The notes under the pieces were generated by a model. That model saw nothing but the letters and a program-made list of their open reading frames with translations. It searched no databases and was not told the DNA's origin. The position numbers were made by a program, and so were the translations under genes. This document shows positions 59,645 to 64,000 of a DNA stretch of 64,000 nucleotides, piece by piece. Each line of letters starts with the position of its first letter. Positions within the stretch are counted from its first letter, which is position 1. Source of the stretch: Methylobacterium sp. J-090 (GTDB lineage Bacteria > Pseudomonadota > Alphaproteobacteria > Rhizobiales > Beijerinckiaceae); assembly GCF_022829345.1 (NCBI RefSeq), contig NZ_JAKSXV010000035.1, forward strand, positions 1 through 64,000. Direction: 5' to 3'.

Positions 59645-61483
59645 CTACTCGGGCCCGACCTGACGCACGGCCCCGCGCGCGGCGCTGGTGGCGAACATCG
59701 CGTAGGCCCGGAGTGCCGTGGTGATCCGACGCTTGCGCAGCTCGGCCGGCTTCCATCCGGCAGCGTCCTGTGCGGCCCGGCGTTCGGCCAACTCGGCCTC
59801 GTCCACGGCGAGGTGGATGCGGCGCCCCGGGATATCGATCTCGATGCGGTCGCCATCGCGCACGAGGCCGATGAGCCCGCCTTCCGCCGCTTCCGGCGAG
59901 ACATGGCCGATGGACAGGCCCGAGGAGCCGCCCGAGAACCGCCCGTCGGTGACGAGGGCGCAGGCTTTGCCGAGGCCCTTCGATTTCAGGTAGCTCGTCG
60001 GGTACAGCATCTCCTGCATACCGGGGCCGCCGCGCGGGCCCTCGTAGCGGATCAGCACCACCTCGCCCGCCTTGACGCGGCCCTTGAGGATGGCGTCGAC
60101 GGAATCGTCCTGGCTCTCGAACACCCGGGCGGTGCCGGTGAAGGTGAGGATCGAGGCGTCCACCCCCGCCGTCTTCACGATGCAGCCGTCGACGGCGAGG
60201 TTGCCGTAGAGGACGGCGAGGCCGCCATCCTGCGAGTAGGCGTGGGCCGCCTCGCGGATCACGCCGCCGGTGCGGTCGAGGTCGAGCTCCTCCCAGCGCG
60301 CCGCCTGGCTGAAGGCGACCTGGGTCGGCACGCCGCCCGGCGCCGCGCGATAGAACTCCGACACCGTGGCGCTGCCCGTGCGGCGCACGTCCCAGCGGTC
60401 GAGGGCCTGGCCCAGGGTGCCGGCATGGACGCTGCCGGCCTGCGCGTCGATGAGGCCCGCGCGGTCGAGTTCGCCGAGGATCGCCATGATGCCGCCGGCC
60501 CGGTGCACGTCCTCCATGTGGACCTCGGCCACCGCCGGGGCGACCTTGCACAGGACCGGCACGCGCCGCGACAGGCGGTCGATGTCCGCCATGGTGAAGG
60601 GCACCTCCGCCTCGTGGGCGGCGGCGAGCAGATGCAGCACCGTGTTGGTGGAGCCGCCCATGGCGATGTCGAGGGTCATGGCGTTCTCGAAGGCCGAGAA
60701 GCCGGCGACCGACCGGGGCAGCACGCTGGCATCGTCGCCCTCGTAGTAGCGCTTGGCGAGATCGACGATGAGGTGACCGGCCTCGACGAACAGGCGGCGG
60801 CGGTCGGCATGGGTCGCCAGCACCGAGCCGTTGCCGGGCAGCGACAGGCCGAGCGCCTCCGTCAGGCAGTTCATCGAATTGGCCGTGAACATGCCCGAGC
60901 ACGAGCCGCAGGTCGGGCAGGCCGCGCGCTCGATGGCGGCCACGTCCTCGTCCGAGACCCGGTCGTCGGCGGCCGCCACCATGGCGTCGACGAGGTCGAG
61001 CTTCTTGATCACGCCCTTGAGCTGAACCTTGCCGGCCTCCATCGGGCCGCCGGAGACGAACACCGCCGGAATGTTGAGGCGAAGCGCCGCCATGAGCATG
61101 CCGGGGGTGATCTTGTCGCAATTGGAGATGCACACCATCGCGTCGGCGCAGTGGGCGTTGACCATGTACTCGACGGAATCGGCGATGAGTTCGCGCGAGG
61201 GCAGCGAGTACAGCATCCCGTCATGGCCCATGGCGATGCCGTCATCGACCGCGATGGTGTTGAACTCCTTCGCGACGCCGCCGGCCGCTTCGATCTCGCG
61301 GGCCACGAGCTGGCCGAGGTCCTTAAGGTGGACGTGGCCCGGCACGAACTGGGTGAAGGAATTCACCACGGCGATGATCGGCTTGCCGAAATCGCCGTCC
61401 TTCATGCCGGTGGCGCGCCACAGGCCGCGGGCGCCGGCCATGTTGCGGCCATGGGTGGTGGTGCGGGAACGGTAGGCGGGCAT
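59645..61483 (-). CDS. ilvD: Dihydroxy-acid dehydratase
   Basis: The 612-residue iron-sulfur enzyme makes the 2-oxo acid precursors of valine and isoleucine. [20 protein letters not shown] begins the E. coli-type IlvD. The cluster cysteines lie in [12 protein letters not shown] and [40 protein letters not shown] and [20 protein letters not shown] are family motifs. The ATG at 61483 has GAGA upstream. It is transcribed toward the reductase-like gene, with which it is convergent. Confidence 0.96.
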   Translation of the reverse strand: MPAYRSRTTTHGRNMAGARGLWRATGMKDGDFGKPIIAVVNSFTQFVPGHVHLKDLGQLVAREIEAAGGVAKEFNTIAVDDGIAMGHDGMLYSLPSRELIADSVEYMVNAHCADAMVCISNCDKITPGMLMAALRLNIPAVFVSGGPMEAGKVQLKGVIKKLDLVDAMVAAADDRVSDEDVAAIERAACPTCGSCSGMFTANSMNCLTEALGLSLPGNGSVLATHADRRRLFVEAGHLIVDLAKRYYEGDDASVLPRSVAGFSAFENAMTLDIAMGGSTNTVLHLLAAAHEAEVPFTMADIDRLSRRVPVLCKVAPAVAEVHMEDVHRAGGIMAILGELDRAGLIDAQAGSVHAGTLGQALDRWDVRRTGSATVSEFYRAAPGGVPTQVAFSQAARWEELDLDRTGGVIREAAHAYSQDGGLAVLYGNLAVDGCIVKTAGVDASILTFTGTARVFESQDDSVDAILKGRVKAGEVVLIRYEGPRGGPGMQEMLYPTSYLKSKGLGKACALVTDGRFSGGSSGLSIGHVSPEAAEGGLIGLVRDGDRIEIDIPGRRIHLAVDEAELAERRAAQDAAGWKPAELRKRRITTALRAYAMFATSAARGAVRQVGPE

Positions 61484-61584
61484 CGCATCTCTCGCTGTTC
61501 GCCGCGCTTTTGCGGGCGGGAGGCGATGCGTTGCAAGGGCCTTTCGCGCGGATCCGGTGCTCCGGACCCGCAAGGGTCGTCGCC

Positions 61585-63096
61585 TCAGGCCGCCCGAGCG
61601 CGCAGGCCGGCGCCGTTGCCGAAGGCGCGGGCGTAGAGGGAGGCGTAGGTGGTGGCGGCCTCGTCCCAGCCGAAGGTGCGCGACATGGCCGTGCGGCGCA
61701 TGGCGTTCAGGCGCTTCTTCTGGCCGAAGGTGTCGAGGGCCCGGCGGATCGCCCCGGAGAAGCCGCGCGCCGATGCCTCGCCGAAGGTGAAGCCGGTCAC
61801 GCCGTCCTCGACGGTGTCGGCGAGCCCGCCGGTCCGATGGACGATGGGAAGCGAGCCGAAGCGCTGGGCGTACATCTGCGCCAGGCCGCAGGGCTCGAAG
61901 CGCGACGGCATCAGCAGGAAGTCGCTGCCCGCGAACATCCGGCGGGCGTCCTGCTCGTTGAAGCCGACATGGACGCCGACGGCATCGGGATGGCGGCGGG
62001 AGAGATCGCGCAGCGCCCCCTCGAAGCGGCCCTCGCCCTGGCCGATGACCACGAGCTGGCCGCCCTCGGCCACGATGGTCTCGGCGGCGGCGAGGCTCAG
62101 GTCGATGCCCTTCTGGTGGACGAGGCGGGAGACGATGGCGAAGAGCGGCCCGCGCGAGACGGCGAGACCGAACTGGCGGCGCACGGTCTCGGCGTTGGCG
62201 CGCTTGCCCTTCCAGTCGTCGGCCTCGAACCGCGTGGCGAGGTGCGGGTCCGTGCGCGGGTCCCAGCTCTCGTCGATGCCGTTGAGGATCCCAGCGAGAC
62301 GCCCCTGGGCCGCGCGGGTGCGGAGCAACCCGTCGAGGCCGCAGCCGGCATCCGGCGTGGTGATCTCGCGGGCGTAGGTGTCGCTGACGGTGGTGACGTG
62401 GGAGGCGTAGTAGATGCCGGCCTTGAGGAACGAGAGCTGTCCGTAGAACTCGACGCCGTCCATCTGGAAGGCGTGGTCCGGCACGCCGAGGCGCCCGAGG
62501 GAGTCGGGGGAGAACAGGCCCTGGTAGGCGAGGTTGTGGACGGTCAGGATGCTCGGCACCCGCAGGCCGCCCCAGGCGAGGTAGGCCGGGGCCAGGGCCG
62601 CCTGCCAGTCGTTGAGGTGGAGGAGGTCTGCGGCCCAGGCCGGATCGGCCCCGCGGGCGATCTCGGCGGCGGCGAGGCTCAGGCGGGCGAAACGTACGTC
62701 GTTGTCGCAGAAGTCGCCCTGACCGTCGCCGTAGGGCGTGCCGTCGCGCTGGTAGAGCTCGGGACTGAGGAGGACGTAGATCTGGAGGCCGTCGCCGCTC
62801 TCCACCAGGCCGAGCTCGCAGGGCGGCACCCCGGCATGGCCCGGCAGCTGCGCGACGACGGGAATGTGGTCGAACCGGTCCACCACCTGGCGATACCCGG
62901 GGATGAGGACGCGGATGTCGTAGTGCCGGCGCAGGGCCCGCGGCAGGGAGGCGGCGACCTCGCCGAGGCCACCGGTCTTGACGAAATCCGCCATCTCGGG
63001 CGTGGCGAACAGGATGCGGGGCTGATGTAGGGACGGGATCGTCTGCCCGAGAAGGCCGCGGGCGGAGGCGGAGTGGGCAGTCGCCGCAGACGTCAT
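61585..63096 (-). CDS. glgA: Glycogen synthase (ADP-glucose type)
   Basis: The 503-residue GT5 enzyme extends alpha-1,4-glucan from ADP-glucose. [21 protein letters not shown] carries the ADP-glucose-binding K40-T-G-G-L motif. [54 protein letters not shown] and [19 protein letters not shown] are further family landmarks, including the catalytic C-terminal Glu region. The ATG at 63096 has AAGGA upstream. No other glg gene is within the window. Confidence 0.95.
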   Translation of the reverse strand: MTSAATAHSASARGLLGQTIPSLHQPRILFATPEMADFVKTGGLGEVAASLPRALRRHYDIRVLIPGYRQVVDRFDHIPVVAQLPGHAGVPPCELGLVESGDGLQIYVLLSPELYQRDGTPYGDGQGDFCDNDVRFARLSLAAAEIARGADPAWAADLLHLNDWQAALAPAYLAWGGLRVPSILTVHNLAYQGLFSPDSLGRLGVPDHAFQMDGVEFYGQLSFLKAGIYYASHVTTVSDTYAREITTPDAGCGLDGLLRTRAAQGRLAGILNGIDESWDPRTDPHLATRFEADDWKGKRANAETVRRQFGLAVSRGPLFAIVSRLVHQKGIDLSLAAAETIVAEGGQLVVIGQGEGRFEGALRDLSRRHPDAVGVHVGFNEQDARRMFAGSDFLLMPSRFEPCGLAQMYAQRFGSLPIVHRTGGLADTVEDGVTGFTFGEASARGFSGAIRRALDTFGQKKRLNAMRRTAMSRTFGWDEAATTYASLYARAFGNGAGLRARAA

Positions 63097-63363
63097 GGAA
63101 TCCTTGCCGCTCCGGGCACCTTGGACGTTCAGGGCAAGACTACCCATGGCTGACGTCGGCATCGTGAACGTCCCGATTGGTAAATGGTTCCGTTGCAATG
63201 CACAATCCAAGCCACGATTTCGGTTACGGATTCCTTGCTTTTGGTGCGGCGCAAACGGTCGCAGATCGGGAAATTCAGGGCCGGTTCAGCACTGCAACCC
63301 TGGATGGATGCCCACGCGATGTGCATCCGTGCCGAGGCGCTGTGCGACAGGGATGCGCAATCG
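63097..63363. other. Spacer between glgA and the MdcH-like gene
   Basis: This is a 267-base gap upstream of glgA and downstream of the minus-strand MdcH-like gene. It is somewhat AT-richer between 63170 and 63260 (GATTGGTAAATGGTTCCG) and probably holds the glgA promoter. No gene or strong repeat was found. Confidence 0.4.
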
Positions 63364-64000
63364 TCACGCTTCGGCGACCCACGCCCGCAATCCCGCCAAT
63401 CCCTGGAAGGCGTCGGCCGACCGGACGGCGAGGTGCGGGGCCTGACTCCGCATCATGTCGGCCAGGGCATGGCCGGGGCCGAGCTCGAGCACCCGGGTCG
63501 CACCGCGTTCGACGATGGCTTCGAGGCAGGCGGCCCAATCGATGGGCGTCGCAACCTGCCGGGCGAGGGCGTCGCGGAACCGGGCGGGATCGAAGACCGG
63601 CGCGCCGTCGGTGCCGTTGAGGAGGGTCCGTCCGGGAGCCGGCCGGCTCGGGGGCGTCGCGTCGAGGCACGCCCGGAACGGCGCCACGGCCTCCGCGAGC
63701 AGTGGCGTGTGAGAGGCGACGGCGACGGACAGGCGGCTCGCCCGGGCCGCGCCCGCATCCAGTGCTTCCACGCAAAGGAGGTCGAGGGCGGTGCCCGCGC
63801 CGCCGACCACGAACAGGTCGGACGGGTTACGGATGGCGATGGCGCAGGCGTGACGGTGAAGGAGCGGCGCCAGCACCGCCTGCGAAAGCCCCCGGATCGC
63901 CGCGAGCCCCTGGCCGGGGCGGCTCGCCGCATCCATGGCCTCGGCCCGGGCCGCCGTGAGAGCGAGGGTCTGGGCCGGAATCCACAGGCCGGCGATGCCC
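63364..64000 (-). CDS. mdcH: MdcH-like malonyltransferase (malonate decarboxylase epsilon subunit), partial
   Basis: The frame enters from the right edge and ends at 63364, giving the C-terminal 211 residues. They include IPAQTLALTAARAEAMD, ASHTPLLAEAVAPF (active-site His), GRTLLNGTDGAPVFD and LELGPGHALADMMR. This is the acyltransferase fold, and the sequence around IPAQTLALTAARAEAMD and the short length after it match the malonate decarboxylase epsilon subunit MdcH better than FabD. The catalytic Ser (GHSxGE) is outside the window. The rest of the mdc operon would lie to the right. Confidence 0.75.
   Translation of the reverse strand, partial: GIAGLWIPAQTLALTAARAEAMDAASRPGQGLAAIRGLSQAVLAPLLHRHACAIAIRNPSDLFVVGGAGTALDLLCVEALDAGAARASRLSVAVASHTPLLAEAVAPFRACLDATPPSRPAPGRTLLNGTDGAPVFDPARFRDALARQVATPIDWAACLEAIVERGATRVLELGPGHALADMMRSQAPHLAVRSADAFQGLAGLRAWVAEA

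Overview
The window is GC-rich chromosomal DNA from an alphaproteobacterium. Gene content and protein style point to the Methylobacteriaceae (Methylobacterium/Methylorubrum). The clues are an NAD-linked molybdenum formate dehydrogenase operon of the fdsGBA-fdhD-fdsD type, an aa3 oxidase operon with its assembly genes, separate egtB/egtD ergothioneine genes, a phasin, ClpS-ClpA, and many GTG/TTG starts. The placement is inferred from protein families only. I saw no rRNA, tRNA or CRISPR array.

Layout. (1) 1-5860 is an accessory island. It opens with a partial IS21 element inserted in an IS5-family (IS427-type) element, which abuts a second, complete IS427-type element with a -1 frameshift transposase. 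This stack has cut a DUF3883-type gene in two. Then come a vapBC module with an operator-like palindrome, a ParB-fold protein with an unexplained N-terminal region, an AlpA-like regulator and a DUF6088-type pseudogene. (2) 5863-20784 is housekeeping: rlmE-ppx, a response regulator, a twin cold-shock-domain protein, rpsD, murI, egtB-egtD, clpS-clpA, a phasin, a PBP5-type carboxypeptidase with a SPOR domain and a membrane J-domain protein. (3) 21009-28948 is envelope and sugar-nucleotide functions: a DegP/HhoA-like protease, a small conserved-looking protein, a DUF817 protein, galU, galE, an MltB-type transglycosylase and an SGNH hydrolase. (4) 29049-35992 is gltB and gltD with a second vapBC module between them. 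(5) 36587-44672 is an exported protein, then the formate dehydrogenase operon and its LysR regulator. (6) 44960-51696 is the cytochrome c oxidase cluster: coxB, coxA, ctaB, a 56-residue protein, ctaG, coxC, a DUF983 protein and SURF1. (7) 51772-64000 holds a DUF4864 protein, thrC, an M16 protease, a GGDEF/EAL sensor, a ferredoxin-reductase-like protein without cofactor motifs, ilvD, glgA and the end of an MdcH-like acyltransferase.

How it works together. Formate oxidation to CO2 feeds NADH into a respiratory chain that ends in the aa3 oxidase encoded next door. GltBD assimilates ammonia, ThrC and IlvD make amino acids, and GalU/GalE supply UDP-sugars for the envelope. No wholly new multi-gene system is evident. 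The best leads are the ParB-fold protein and decayed defence-type genes at 2.1-5.7 kb, the toxin-antitoxin module between gltB and gltD, the reductase-like protein at 58.7 kb, and the regulatory palindromes at vapB, fdsG and gltB.
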